Assembly (NCBI RefSeq): GCF_016651435.1
Contig: NZ_JAEPRJ010000001.1
Span: forward strand, 248,001 to 312,000
From: Catonella massiliensis
GTDB lineage: Bacteria; Bacillota; Clostridia; Lachnospirales; Lachnospiraceae
Reading direction: 5' to 3'
Length of the DNA: 64,000 nucleotides
Shown here: positions 34,263 through 42,115 of the stretch, piece by piece
Layout of the letters: every line of letters starts with the position of its first letter
Position numbering within the stretch: the first letter of the stretch is position 1
Translations under genes and position numbers: made by a program
The notes under the pieces: generated by a model
Told to the model about the DNA's origin: nothing
Databases searched by the model: none
The model's input: the letters and a program-made list of their open reading frames with translations, nothing else

Positions 34263-34289
34263 TAAGTTTACTCCTGATACTGCCGATAA
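34263..34289 (+). promoter_or_regulatory. Sigma-28 promoter upstream of flaG-fliD
   Basis: TAAGTTTA, 11-base spacer and GCCGATAA (34282-34289), in the 126-base gap after csrA. The gap also contains an AGGAGGGG tract from the end of csrA. Confidence 0.75.
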
Positions 34290-34374
34290 GACTTATAGAA
34301 AGCGTATTCTATGTTTTAAAACTATTTCAACATGCAAAGGATTGTATGATTTAAGTTTACATGGAGGTGAACAA

Positions 34375-34797
34375 ATGAGTCTTAAAGTGATGCCTAATGC
34401 TGTAAGTCAGTCTGGCATCGAACTAAACGGCAATATTAGCTACCCCGCAAAAAGTGGGAGAGAGACTAAATTTGACATCGACGTAGCTATTACCGGTCGT
34501 GCCAAGAACGGTTATGTTGGACAGACTGACAACCAGGGAAACGAAAACGGGATTGCGGACTCAGAAGATGAGAACCGCATAAAGAGCGCAATTGACCAGG
34601 CGAATGAGAGGATTAAGCAGTCAAACGGTTACAGAAGGTTAGCTTTTTCGTATAACAAGGAAACCGGGAAGATTTCCATAAAGGTATATGATGAGATAAC
34701 CAGAGAACTAATCAAAGAGATTCCGCCTGATAAAAACAAAAGTATACTTGAGAGAATACATGATTTGGCAGGTATAGTTGTTGACGAAAAAAGGTAA
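34375..34797 (+). CDS. flaG: FlaG-like flagellar protein
   Basis: A 140-residue protein in the usual FlaG place before fliD. The last 75 residues (ANERIKQSNGYRRLAFSYNKETGKISIKVYDEITRELIKEIPPDK followed by LAGIVVDEKR) are the FlaG domain; the N-terminal part is disordered. FlaG influences filament length in other bacteria. The start is the ATG at 34375 after GGAGGTGAACAA; an in-frame ATG at 34342 has no ribosome site. It is led by a sigma-28 promoter and spaced 12 bases from fliD. Confidence 0.9.
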   Translation: MSLKVMPNAVSQSGIELNGNISYPAKSGRETKFDIDVAITGRAKNGYVGQTDNQGNENGIADSEDENRIKSAIDQANERIKQSNGYRRLAFSYNKETGKISIKVYDEITRELIKEIPPDKNKSILERIHDLAGIVVDEKR

Positions 34798-34809
34798 GGA
34801 GGAATTGAT

Positions 34810-36330
34810 ATGCCAATAAGACTTTCAGGAATTAACTCTGGCACGGATACTGATGCCATGATCAAGAAGATTATGGATGCGCAGAGAACCAGGTTAAACA
34901 AGGTTGAGGGAAAGAAGACCAAGCTTGAATGGAAACAGGAAAAGTGGAAAGAGCTTAATACCAAGCTTTATTCTCTTTATACCAATAAGATATCTGCGCT
35001 TAGATTCTCAAGTGCTTATACAACTAAGAAGACTTCAAGCACAAATGAAGGTGTAGTTAAGGTTACCGGTGAACCATCTGCTTCTGACGGAGCACATAAG
35101 ATACAGGTTAAGCAGGTGGCTACATCCCAGAGTGTGACCGGTGCAAAGGTAACAGATATTGAAGATTTCAGTAAGGATTCAGTGCTTACAGACAATGGAT
35201 TCGAGCTTGGTGAGGAGATTACATTCAAGGTAGGCGATAAGGAGCATACCTTAGAGGTAAACGGTGACACCACAGTTGGAGACTTCCTTAATGCAGCTAA
35301 GAAGGCTGGTATTAATGCAAGTCTTGATACCAAGCAGCAGAGAATTTACTTATCTTCAAAAGAGAGCGGCTTAGCCAATGCTTTTGAGATTAAGGAGTCT
35401 AAAAACGATGTGAGCATGACAAGTGGACTTGAAAAACTAGGTCTTTCAGGTTCAGGAGTTACCAAGCTTGATGCAAAGAATGCTATCTTTAGGGTAGACG
35501 GTACTGAGTACGAGACAGCTACAAACACCAACACCATTAACGGTCTTAATATAACCGTGTCAGGAACTACTGCTGACTATAACTTAGGTGATGCCGGAAA
35601 GAGTGTTTCAGTAAGTGCTACTACTGACGTAGACTCAGTATATAACAACTTCAAGGGCTTTATTAAAGAGTATAATTCTCTCTTAAAAGAGATGAATGAG
35701 CTCTACTATGCAGGTTCTTCAAGAGGATATTCTCCTCTTACAGCTGACCAGAAGAAGGACATGTCTGAAAAGGATGTTGAGAACTGGGAAAAGAAGATAA
35801 AGGATTCCCTTCTTAGAAGAGATGAGAAGCTTGGCAATGTACTTAATGGTATGAGGGAAGCTATGCAGACCTCAGTAAAAGTTGGAGCTGATTCAAACGG
35901 CGAAGGCGGAACCAAGTACAGCCTCGCAAGCTTTGGAGTTATGACCTCTTCTGATTATAAAGAAAAGGGACTGCTTCATATATTTGGAGATTCTGAGGAC
36001 GGAGTATATTCTGCAAAGGAAGACAAGCTAAAGAAGGCTCTTACAGAGAATCCAGCTGAAACAGCAGAGGCTCTTCAGGGAATAATGAAAAATCTTTATG
36101 ATAAGATGACGGATGCAATGAAGGGTACCAGCCTTTCATCTGCTATGACATTCTATAACGATAAAGAGATGGTACAGCTTTCTACTACATACAAGAAAGA
36201 ATATACCACACTTGAAGACAAGCTAAATAAGATGGAAGACAAGTACTACAAGCAGTTCGCTGCTATGGAAAAAACTATGTCTACCATGAATTCCCAGAGT
36301 GCCAAGCTTCAGAGTATGCTTGGAAGATAA
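34810..36330 (+). CDS. fliD: Flagellar filament cap protein FliD
   Basis: A 506-residue cap protein that helps flagellin fold and insert at the filament tip. The N-terminus MPIRLSGINSGTDTDAMIKK, then RLNKVEGKKTKLEWKQEKWKELN, is typical FliD-N. The C-terminal half contains the FliD-C coiled coil (VYNNFKGFIKEYNSLLKEMNELYY) and ends in a Ser/Gln-rich segment with KLQSMLGR. Export is through the flagellar type III system. Ribosome site AAGGAGG. A terminator follows the stop within 14 bases, closing the flaG-fliD unit. Confidence 0.94.
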   Translation: MPIRLSGINSGTDTDAMIKKIMDAQRTRLNKVEGKKTKLEWKQEKWKELNTKLYSLYTNKISALRFSSAYTTKKTSSTNEGVVKVTGEPSASDGAHKIQVKQVATSQSVTGAKVTDIEDFSKDSVLTDNGFELGEEITFKVGDKEHTLEVNGDTTVGDFLNAAKKAGINASLDTKQQRIYLSSKESGLANAFEIKESKNDVSMTSGLEKLGLSGSGVTKLDAKNAIFRVDGTEYETATNTNTINGLNITVSGTTADYNLGDAGKSVSVSATTDVDSVYNNFKGFIKEYNSLLKEMNELYYAGSSRGYSPLTADQKKDMSEKDVENWEKKIKDSLLRRDEKLGNVLNGMREAMQTSVKVGADSNGEGGTKYSLASFGVMTSSDYKEKGLLHIFGDSEDGVYSAKEDKLKKALTENPAETAEALQGIMKNLYDKMTDAMKGTSLSSAMTFYNDKEMVQLSTTYKKEYTTLEDKLNKMEDKYYKQFAAMEKTMSTMNSQSAKLQSMLGR

Positions 36331-36343
36331 TAAAAAGATTACG

Positions 36344-36375
36344 AAGAGATATCATGATTATGGTATCTCTTTTTG
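36344..36375 (+). terminator. Terminator after fliD
   Basis: AAGAGATATC (36344-36353) pairs with GGTATCTCTT (36362-36371), followed by TTTT. Confidence 0.75.
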
Positions 36376-36491
36376 AATGCAAAGAGGGCGAAGCCACTGT
36401 AAGGTAAATAGTTTTGTTCGTATTCGTGATTTTAATATATAAAATCACAAATGGAAAAATATTATTTCACAAATTAAATTTTTAAAGCATC

Positions 36492-36518
36492 TAAAGTAAA
36501 GTTTGCTTTATCCGATAT
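36492..36518 (+). promoter_or_regulatory. Sigma-28 promoter of fliS
   Basis: TAAAGTAA (36492-36499), 11-base spacer and TCCGATAT (36511-36518). Confidence 0.75.
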
Positions 36519-36561
36519 ATACTTTGTAATTAGTAACAGACATACATTTGGAGGGAGTACG

Positions 36562-36933
36562 ATGACAAACGCAGCTAGTCTTTATCAGGGAGCATCAATA
36601 AATACAGCTACGCCTGCTGAGCTTACACTTATGCTCTACAATGGAGCTATCAAGTTTTGTAACCAGGCAATGGCCGGCATTGAGGAGAAGAACGTAGAGA
36701 AGGCAAACAATAACCTGATTAAAGCGCAGAACATTATATGGGAGCTTCAGGGAACCCTGGACTTCAAATATAAGGTAGCCAAGGATTTTGATATCATTTA
36801 CCAGCGCATATTAAGAAACCTGCTTATGGCTAACATCAGAAAGGATGCAGATAAGCTTAATGAAGCCCTTGAGGATATAAGAGGAATGAGGGACGTATGG
36901 GTAGAAGTAATGAAGGCGGCAAAGAATTCATAA
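36562..36933 (+). CDS. fliS: Flagellin export chaperone FliS
   Basis: A 123-residue helical protein that binds the C-terminal helix of flagellin and stops it polymerising in the cytoplasm. The start ASLYQGASINTATPAELTLMLYNGAIKFCNQA and the end AEDIRGMRDVWVEVMKAAK-like helix match the family. It leads a short operon from a sigma-28 promoter, with a FliT-like partner gene that begins at the last base of its stop codon. Ribosome site GGAGGGAG. Confidence 0.95.
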   Translation: MTNAASLYQGASINTATPAELTLMLYNGAIKFCNQAMAGIEEKNVEKANNNLIKAQNIIWELQGTLDFKYKVAKDFDIIYQRILRNLLMANIRKDADKLNEALEDIRGMRDVWVEVMKAAKNS

Positions 36934-37418
36934 TGAATACAGAAGTGGGAAATTACTTAGAACTTATGGCTGATTCTCTGGTTAAGAAGGGAAAGAAACT
37001 TGAAGAGGTGCTTGAACTTACAAAGGCACAAGAAACCCTGCTTAGCAAAGAGGAATTTGATGAAGAGAATTTTGACAATCTCATAAACAAAAAAAGTGCG
37101 TTGATTGAAGAGATAAATAAGCTTGATGAAGGCTTTGAGCTTACTTATAACAGAGTAAGGGAAATGATTAAGGAGAATCCTGAGTCCTATAAAGACAAGA
37201 TAGAGAAGCTTCAGAATTCAATCAGAACACTTGTAGATAAGGGAGTGGAGATAGAAGCCTGCGAAAGAAGAAACCAGATTAAGTTCGATCTTAAGGTTTC
37301 TAAAGGTAAGGACAAGATTCGAAGCTATAACCTAAACAGCAATGCAGTCACAAAATACTACAGCAATATGAATGGTAGTGTGGATGGCACAACATATTTC
37401 GTGGACAAAAAAAAATAA
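36933..37418 (+). CDS. FliT/FlgN-like flagellar chaperone candidate
   Basis: A 161-residue helical protein with no strongly named family. Its ATG at 36933 shares one base with the fliS stop, so translation is coupled. The sequence is mostly coiled-coil-like (YLELMADSLVKKGKKLEEVLELTKAQETLL, LINKKSALIEEINKLDEGFELTYNRVREMI) with a C-terminal extension. FliT or FlgN-type chaperones commonly occupy this place; FliT holds FliD. Position supports a flagellar chaperone, sequence only its helical form. The C-terminal DKKK tail precedes the flagellin promoter by 12 bases. Confidence 0.65.
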   Translation: MNTEVGNYLELMADSLVKKGKKLEEVLELTKAQETLLSKEEFDEENFDNLINKKSALIEEINKLDEGFELTYNRVREMIKENPESYKDKIEKLQNSIRTLVDKGVEIEACERRNQIKFDLKVSKGKDKIRSYNLNSNAVTKYYSNMNGSVDGTTYFVDKKK

Positions 37419-37429
37419 TTATAAAATAC

Positions 37430-37456
37430 TAAAGTTTTTGAAAACGATGTCGATAT
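37430..37456 (+). promoter_or_regulatory. Sigma-28 promoter of the first flagellin gene
   Basis: TAAAGTTT (37430-37437), 11-base spacer and GTCGATAT (37449-37456). The -35 half matches the consensus exactly. Confidence 0.85.
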
Positions 37457-37545
37457 ATATTGTGAAGGTAAAACTTAAGGCTAATCAAAAGGAGTGTACG
37501 GCCTTAAAGAGAGGCCAAAAGTTTTATAACTATATTATATTAACT

Positions 37546-37580
37546 ATTCAGCAAGGAAGCTGAATACAAATTCAAGGAGG
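37546..37580 (+). promoter_or_regulatory. CsrA-binding leader of flagellin gene 1
   Basis: ATTCAGC-AAGGAA-GCTGAAT (37546-37565) is a hairpin that presents AAGGA in its loop, the ideal CsrA site. A second GGA site is the ribosome site AAGGAGG (37574-37580). Two sites spaced this closely match the Bacillus hag leader, where CsrA blocks the ribosome. Confidence 0.78.
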
Positions 37581-37589
37581 AAAATTATT

Positions 37590-38402
37590 ATGGTAGTACA
37601 GCACAATCTTACAGCAATGAACTCAAACAGACAGCTTGGTATCACAAGCGGATTACAGGCAAAATCATCTGAGAAACTTTCATCAGGTTACAAGATCAAC
37701 AGAGCAGCAGACGATGCAGCAGGTCTTTCAATATCTGAGAAGATGAGAAGCCAGGTTAGAGGTCTTAACAGATCTTCAGCTAACGCACAGGATGGTATAT
37801 CACTTATCCAGGTAGCAGAAGGTGCTCTTAACGAGACACACTCTATCCTTCAGAGAATGAACGAGCTCGCAGTTCAGGCAGCGAACGATACCAATACTGA
37901 GGACGACAGAGGCGCAATCCAGAAGGAAGTAACAGCTCTTACATCTGAAATTGACCGTATCAAAGATACAACAGCGTTCAATACACAGAACCTTCTCGAT
38001 GGTGACTTTACTGACAAGAAGATCCACGTAGGTGCTCTTAAGGATCAGACAATTGAAATCAGCATCGGTGCTATGGATGCAGACACAATTGGTGCAGGTG
38101 GTCAGGACCTTACAACTCAGGATGGAGCAGAGTCTGCAATCGAGGCATTCCAGGGAGCAATTAAAGTTGTTTCTGATCAGAGATCAGACCTTGGTGCTCT
38201 TCAGAACCGTCTTGAGCATACAGTACTCAACCTTGACAACGTATCTGAGAATACACAGGCAGCTGAGTCACGTATCCGTGATACAGATGTTCCTACAGAA
38301 ATGGTTAACTTCAGCAAGAACAACATTCTTGCTCAGGCAGGACAGTCAATGCTTGCACAGGCTAACCAGTCTACTCAGGGTGTTCTTTCATTGCTTAGAT
38401 AA
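37590..38402 (+). CDS. fliC: Flagellin, first copy
   Basis: A 270-residue filament subunit, short for the family because the outer D2/D3 domains are nearly absent. The N-terminal domain reads MVVQHNLTAMNSNRQLGIT, with KSSEKLSSGYKINRAADDAAGLSISEKMRSQ; the C-terminal domain has DRSDLGALQNRLEHT-like and ends MLAQANQSTQGVLSLLR. It is exported via FliS. Residue 21 is Gly; the second copy has Ser there and is otherwise identical in protein sequence. Expression is by sigma-28 with CsrA/FliW control of translation. A terminator follows. Confidence 0.96.
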   Translation: MVVQHNLTAMNSNRQLGITSGLQAKSSEKLSSGYKINRAADDAAGLSISEKMRSQVRGLNRSSANAQDGISLIQVAEGALNETHSILQRMNELAVQAANDTNTEDDRGAIQKEVTALTSEIDRIKDTTAFNTQNLLDGDFTDKKIHVGALKDQTIEISIGAMDADTIGAGGQDLTTQDGAESAIEAFQGAIKVVSDQRSDLGALQNRLEHTVLNLDNVSENTQAAESRIRDTDVPTEMVNFSKNNILAQAGQSMLAQANQSTQGVLSLLR

Positions 38403-38423
38403 TCTTAAGGTACGCATAATGAG

Positions 38424-38457
38424 AAAGGCCGCTAGAGATAGCGGTCTTTTTTTATTT
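38424..38457 (+). terminator. Terminator after flagellin gene 1
   Basis: GGCCGCT-AGAGAT-AGCGGTC followed by a seven-T run. Confidence 0.85.
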
Positions 38458-38583
38458 GACAGGAAATTTCTCCGAAATTACCTGTCAAACAAAAAACTCT
38501 CCGAGGGATGCACAGCTCGCGGCAGGGGAATTTGCCTTACGGCACCGCTCGCGCGCGAAGTGTGTGCGAGCACACACTTTTTT
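38455..38583 (+). other. Structured spacer between the flagellin genes, ending in a second terminator
   Basis: TTTGACAGG (38455-38463) and CCTGTCAAA (38481-38489) close a 16-bp stem with one mismatch. About 70 bases later AAGTGTGTGC-GA-GCACACACTT (38558-38579) plus T residues is a second strong terminator. The block between is G/C rich. It could be a small RNA, or simply tandem terminators. No open frame with a ribosome site is visible, and 38590-38780 holds nothing I recognise. Confidence 0.4.
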
Positions 38584-38782
38584 ATGTTACATCTTGGTTA
38601 CAAAATACGAAATTTTTGAAATTTTTAAATTGCATATTGCAAGAATTGTAACTGCATGTTAGAATTATAAAAGAAGGGTATTCACAAATGCTGAAACACC
38701 CCATTAAAAGTATAGAATAATAGATGATTTATTGCAGTAAAAGGATTTTACAAATATTTTTTTAAAATATTAAATTATCTAT

Positions 38783-38809
38783 TAAGTTTTTGGATTCCAC
38801 CGCCGATAT
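38783..38809 (+). promoter_or_regulatory. Sigma-28 promoter of the second flagellin gene
   Basis: TAAGTTTT, 11-base spacer and GCCGATAT (38802-38809). Confidence 0.8.
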
Positions 38810-38886
38810 ATATTATGTGAGGAAGAGAATACAGAGCTTACGGCCGGGGCCTAGTTGAAGCCTCACTTACAAAATAACAAAAATAG

Positions 38887-38918
38887 CGGCAAGGAAGCCG
38901 ATAGTTAATTCAAGGAGG
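38887..38918 (+). promoter_or_regulatory. CsrA-binding leader of flagellin gene 2
   Basis: CGGC-AAGGAA-GCCG (38887-38900) keeps the AAGGAA loop of the first copy while its stem has different bases on both arms, so the stem is kept by paired change. The ribosome site AAGGAGG (38912-38918) is the second GGA site. Confidence 0.78.
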
Positions 38919-38927
38919 AAAATTATT

Positions 38928-39740
38928 ATGGTAGTACAGCACAATCTTACAGCAATGAACTCAAACAGACAGCTTGGTATCACAAGCTCATTACAGGCAA
39001 AATCATCTGAGAAACTTTCATCAGGTTACAAGATCAACAGAGCAGCAGACGATGCAGCAGGTCTTTCAATATCTGAGAAGATGAGAAGCCAGGTTAGAGG
39101 TCTTAACAGATCTTCAGCTAACGCACAGGATGGTATATCACTTATCCAGGTAGCAGAAGGTGCTCTTAACGAGACACACTCTATCCTTCAGAGAATGAAC
39201 GAACTCGCAGTTCAGGCAGCGAACGATACCAATACTGAGGACGACAGAGGTGCAATCCAGAAGGAAGTAACAGCTCTTACATCTGAAATTGACCGTATCA
39301 AAGATACAACAGCGTTCAATACACAGAACCTTCTCGATGGTGACTTTACTGACAAGAAGATCCACGTAGGTGCTCTTAAGGATCAGACAATTGAAATCAG
39401 CATCGGTGCTATGGATGCAGACACAATTGGTGCAGGTGGTCAGGACCTTACAACTCAGGATGGCGCAGAGTCTGCAATCGAGGCATTCCAGGGAGCAATT
39501 AAAGTTGTTTCTGATCAGAGATCAGACCTTGGTGCTCTTCAGAACCGTCTTGAGCATACAGTACTCAACCTTGACAACGTATCTGAGAATACACAGGCAG
39601 CTGAGTCACGTATCCGTGATACAGATGTTCCTACAGAAATGGTTAACTTCAGCAAGAACAACATTCTTGCTCAGGCAGGACAGTCAATGCTTGCACAGGC
39701 TAACCAGTCTACTCAGGGTGTTCTTTCATTGCTTAGATAA
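38928..39740 (+). CDS. fliC: Flagellin, second copy
   Basis: A 270-residue flagellin identical to the first copy except residue 21 (Ser for Gly). The two genes differ at only a few DNA positions across 813 bases, yet their upstream and downstream regions are unrelated apart from the last 20 bases of leader, so recent duplication or ongoing gene conversion is likely. It has its own sigma-28 promoter, CsrA-type leader and terminator. Having two copies may raise subunit supply more than change its antigenic type. Confidence 0.96.
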   Translation: MVVQHNLTAMNSNRQLGITSSLQAKSSEKLSSGYKINRAADDAAGLSISEKMRSQVRGLNRSSANAQDGISLIQVAEGALNETHSILQRMNELAVQAANDTNTEDDRGAIQKEVTALTSEIDRIKDTTAFNTQNLLDGDFTDKKIHVGALKDQTIEISIGAMDADTIGAGGQDLTTQDGAESAIEAFQGAIKVVSDQRSDLGALQNRLEHTVLNLDNVSENTQAAESRIRDTDVPTEMVNFSKNNILAQAGQSMLAQANQSTQGVLSLLR

Positions 39741-39764
39741 TACTAAGTTATGCATAATAATCAG

Positions 39765-39790
39765 GACCGCTAGAAATAGCGGTCTTTTTA
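39765..39790 (+). terminator. Terminator after flagellin gene 2
   Basis: GACCGCT-AGAAAT-AGCGGTC followed by TTTTTA. Confidence 0.85.
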
Positions 39791-39999
39791 TGTGTGCGGA
39801 AGATTTTCTTGTTGTACAGCATGTCTGATAGTCTGTGTGAAAGCACAGTCCTTTTTTATTTATAGAAATTCAAGTTAATATTATATTTGAATAAAACCGT
39901 GTTGAAAGAATGAAAACAGAGTGGTAGAATATTCCTTGGAGAGTATCTGTGGCAAAATAAAAACTCCCTAAGTATAACTATACGAAGGGAGGGATGTGT

Positions 40000-40104
40000 A
40001 TGACAGATTATGAAATCGTTATGATTTTTCTGGGGATATTAGCACTGCTGATGTCCTTCGGAGTTCTGCTTATAAACATTCTTACTTACCTTAAGAAAAA
40101 GTAA
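40000..40104 (+). CDS. Small holin-like hydrophobic peptide (possible type I toxin)
   Basis: A 34-residue peptide, too short for a usual gene scan: MTDYEIVMIFLGILALLMSF, then GVLLINILTYLKKK. It has one membrane helix (about 6-29), a polar start and a basic end, the pattern of holin-like toxins in Firmicutes. A strong ribosome site (GGGAGGG) precedes it. Its reading frame contains GCTGATGTCC, which can pair with GGACATCAGC in the 3' untranslated region, a fold that would lock the message. A promoter on the minus strand at 40204-40232 would make an antisense RNA across its 3' end. It is therefore a candidate toxin with RNA antitoxin. Confidence 0.6.
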   Translation: MTDYEIVMIFLGILALLMSFGVLLINILTYLKKK

Positions 40105-40109
40105 GATTT

Positions 40110-40197
40110 TATCTTGTCCGACATACAAGATAGGTGTGTCCTTAGGGACATCAGCACCAACTCTTAGGGAGTAAACCTGTTCACAGGTACTCTCTTC
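40110..40197 (-). ncRNA. Candidate antisense antitoxin RNA
   Basis: On the minus strand TTGCAA (40227-40232), 17 bases and TATATT (40204-40209) form a good promoter. Transcription from about 40197 leftward would give an RNA with a hairpin (GTACCTGTGAACAGGTTTAC-like, near 40165-40190) and a segment complementary to the toxin transcript's 3' part. The 3' end is not clear; no strong terminator is visible on this strand, so the listed left end is a guess. Confidence 0.4.
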
Positions 40198-40203
40198 TCC
40201 AAT

Positions 40204-40232
40204 AATATAGCATATTTTAGGGATAATTGCAA
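40204..40232 (-). promoter_or_regulatory. Antisense promoter
   Basis: TTGCAA and TATATT at 17-base spacing, read on the minus strand. Confidence 0.55.
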
Positions 40233-40337
40233 GGTGGATTAATGGCATAGCCCTAAAAGGCTATGGGAGCAAAATTGAAAGAAAAGGTGTAAAATCCAGC
40301 TCTTTGGATTAATATAAGAGGATTGAAAGGAGACAAA

Positions 40338-41774
40338 ATGGCAGTAAAGAAGGCAGAAAAGAAGACGGATAAGAAGGCAGAGAAGAAGACTAAGGAGATA
40401 AGGCAGAGCGCTTGGGAAAAGTACGATAAGAAGGCACTTGACGCCTGCTTTGCACTTAGTGAGACATACAGACAGTTCATTTCTGACTGCAAAACAGAGA
40501 GAGAATGTGTGGATGAGTCAATCAGACAGGCAGAGAAAGCAGGATATAAGAATCTTGCTGACTTCATTGGAAAGAAGAAAAAGTTAAAAGCAGGCGACAA
40601 GGTCTATATGTCAAATATGGGCAGGGCAATTGCACTCTTTGTTATCGGCAAGAAGCCTATGGTGGAGGGCCTTAATATCCTCTGTGCCCATATAGACTCA
40701 CCTAGAATAGATGCCAAGCAGGTGCCTCTTTATGAGGATACTGAAATTGCAATGCTTGATACACATTATTACGGCGGAATCAAGAAGTACCAGTGGGTAA
40801 CACTTCCTCTTGCAATTCACGGCGTAGTTGTAAAGGAAGATGGAAAAGCCGTAAATATCTGTATCGGTGAGGAAGAAGAAGGTCCTGTAATCGGTATTAC
40901 AGACCTACTCATCCATCTTTCGGCTGACCAGATGCAAAAGACAGCGGCCAAGGTGGTCGAGGGAGAAGACCTCAATGTAATGCTTGGAAGCATGCCTCTT
41001 AAGGGAGAAGAAAAAGAGGCTGTAAAGGCTAATATTCTTAAGATATTAAAGGACAAGTACGGAATAGAAGAAGAGGATTTTATTTCCGCAGACCTTGAAA
41101 TAGTTCCTGCAGGAAAGGCTAAGCACTATGGTCTTGACAGCAGTATGATTATGGGCTATGGACAGGATGACAGGGTATGTGCTTATACTTCTCTTAAAGC
41201 TATTCTTGATGCACCTGCACCTTCTAAGACAGCCTGCTGTCTCCTTGTGGACAAGGAAGAAATAGGCAGCGTAGGTGCCACAGGTATGGAATCAAGATTC
41301 TTTGAAAATGTAGTGGCTGAGGTTATGAACCTTGTGGGAGAGTACAATGAGCTTGCTCTTAGAAGAGCTCTTGCCAATTCCCGTATGCTTTCATCAGATG
41401 TAAGTGCAGCCTTTGATCCAAACTACCCTGGGGTAAATGAGAAGAAGAATACCGCTTATTTTGGTAAAGGTATTGTATTTAATAAATATACAGGCTCTCG
41501 TGGTAAGAGTGGAAGCAATGAGGCTTCTGCAGAATACATGGCAGCTATAAGAAAGATAATGAAGGACAACAATGTTACCTTCCAGACCGCGGAGCTTGGC
41601 AAGGTAGACCAGGGCGGTGGCGGAACCATCGCCTACATAGCAGCTGCTTACAATATGGAGGTCATTGACTCGGGTGTTGCGGTTATGAATATGCATGCAC
41701 CTTGGGAGATAAGCTGCAAGGCTGATATTTACGAGGCTTACCTTGGTTACAAGGCATTCTTAAAGGATGCATAA
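40338..41774 (+). CDS. M18 family aminopeptidase, second gene
   Basis: A 478-residue zinc aminopeptidase of the M18 family, in the longer branch annotated as aminopeptidase 1. It opens with a 25-residue Lys/Ala/Glu tail (VKKAEKKTDKKAEKKTKE) that is likely flexible. Metal ligands: His in CAHIDSPRID, Asp in GQDDRVC, the Glu pair in VDKEEIGSVGAT and His in MHAPWEISCK. The ATG at 40338 follows GAAAGGAG; the TTG at 40323 is not needed. It is paralogous to the gene at 18547, with low overall identity, so substrate preference probably differs. Confidence 0.9.
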   Translation: MAVKKAEKKTDKKAEKKTKEIRQSAWEKYDKKALDACFALSETYRQFISDCKTERECVDESIRQAEKAGYKNLADFIGKKKKLKAGDKVYMSNMGRAIALFVIGKKPMVEGLNILCAHIDSPRIDAKQVPLYEDTEIAMLDTHYYGGIKKYQWVTLPLAIHGVVVKEDGKAVNICIGEEEEGPVIGITDLLIHLSADQMQKTAAKVVEGEDLNVMLGSMPLKGEEKEAVKANILKILKDKYGIEEEDFISADLEIVPAGKAKHYGLDSSMIMGYGQDDRVCAYTSLKAILDAPAPSKTACCLLVDKEEIGSVGATGMESRFFENVVAEVMNLVGEYNELALRRALANSRMLSSDVSAAFDPNYPGVNEKKNTAYFGKGIVFNKYTGSRGKSGSNEASAEYMAAIRKIMKDNNVTFQTAELGKVDQGGGGTIAYIAAAYNMEVIDSGVAVMNMHAPWEISCKADIYEAYLGYKAFLKDA

Positions 41775-41924
41775 TTTGCGGTATAACTGTGATTTGAATT
41801 GGGAATTTTCATTAATGCTTATTACAAGAAATAATGAGTGTAAAAGTTACACTTAAATTAGACTTAATTGTATAGAAGAACAGGTATGCAATCGGTAAAA
41901 TAATAGGGCGGAGAAATAAAAAAT

Positions 41925-41985
41925 AATCCACAAGCTAATATATTAGTGCTTATATGTAAGGCGCCGAATATGTTGCTTGTGGATT
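41925..41985 (+). promoter_or_regulatory. Large hairpin in the gap before guaA
   Basis: AATCCACAAGC (41925-41935) pairs perfectly with GCTTGTGGATT (41975-41985). It is followed by TTGCTATG and not by a T-run, so it may be a weak terminator of the peptidase gene or part of the guaA leader. It does not match the purine riboswitch. The rest of 41775-42115 is A/T-rich with no gene. Confidence 0.45.
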
Positions 41986-42115
41986 TGCTATGTAATTAAG
42001 ATGATAAGACAAGTTAATTAATCATCATAGGTATTTGCTTTATTACATTGAATAATGTAGGGTTTTATGTTATATTTTTTATAGATTTTAATAACTACCT
42101 CGAAAGGAGCCATAA

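Noticed and set aside
38032..38619. 195-codon frame overlapping flagellin gene 1
   Set aside because: Shadow in another frame of the conserved flagellin end; the same shadow appears in copy 2, as expected for duplicated DNA.
41775..42115. Guanine/purine riboswitch before guaA
   Set aside because: The conserved TATA and GTTTC/CCGTAA elements are absent; only a simple hairpin is seen.
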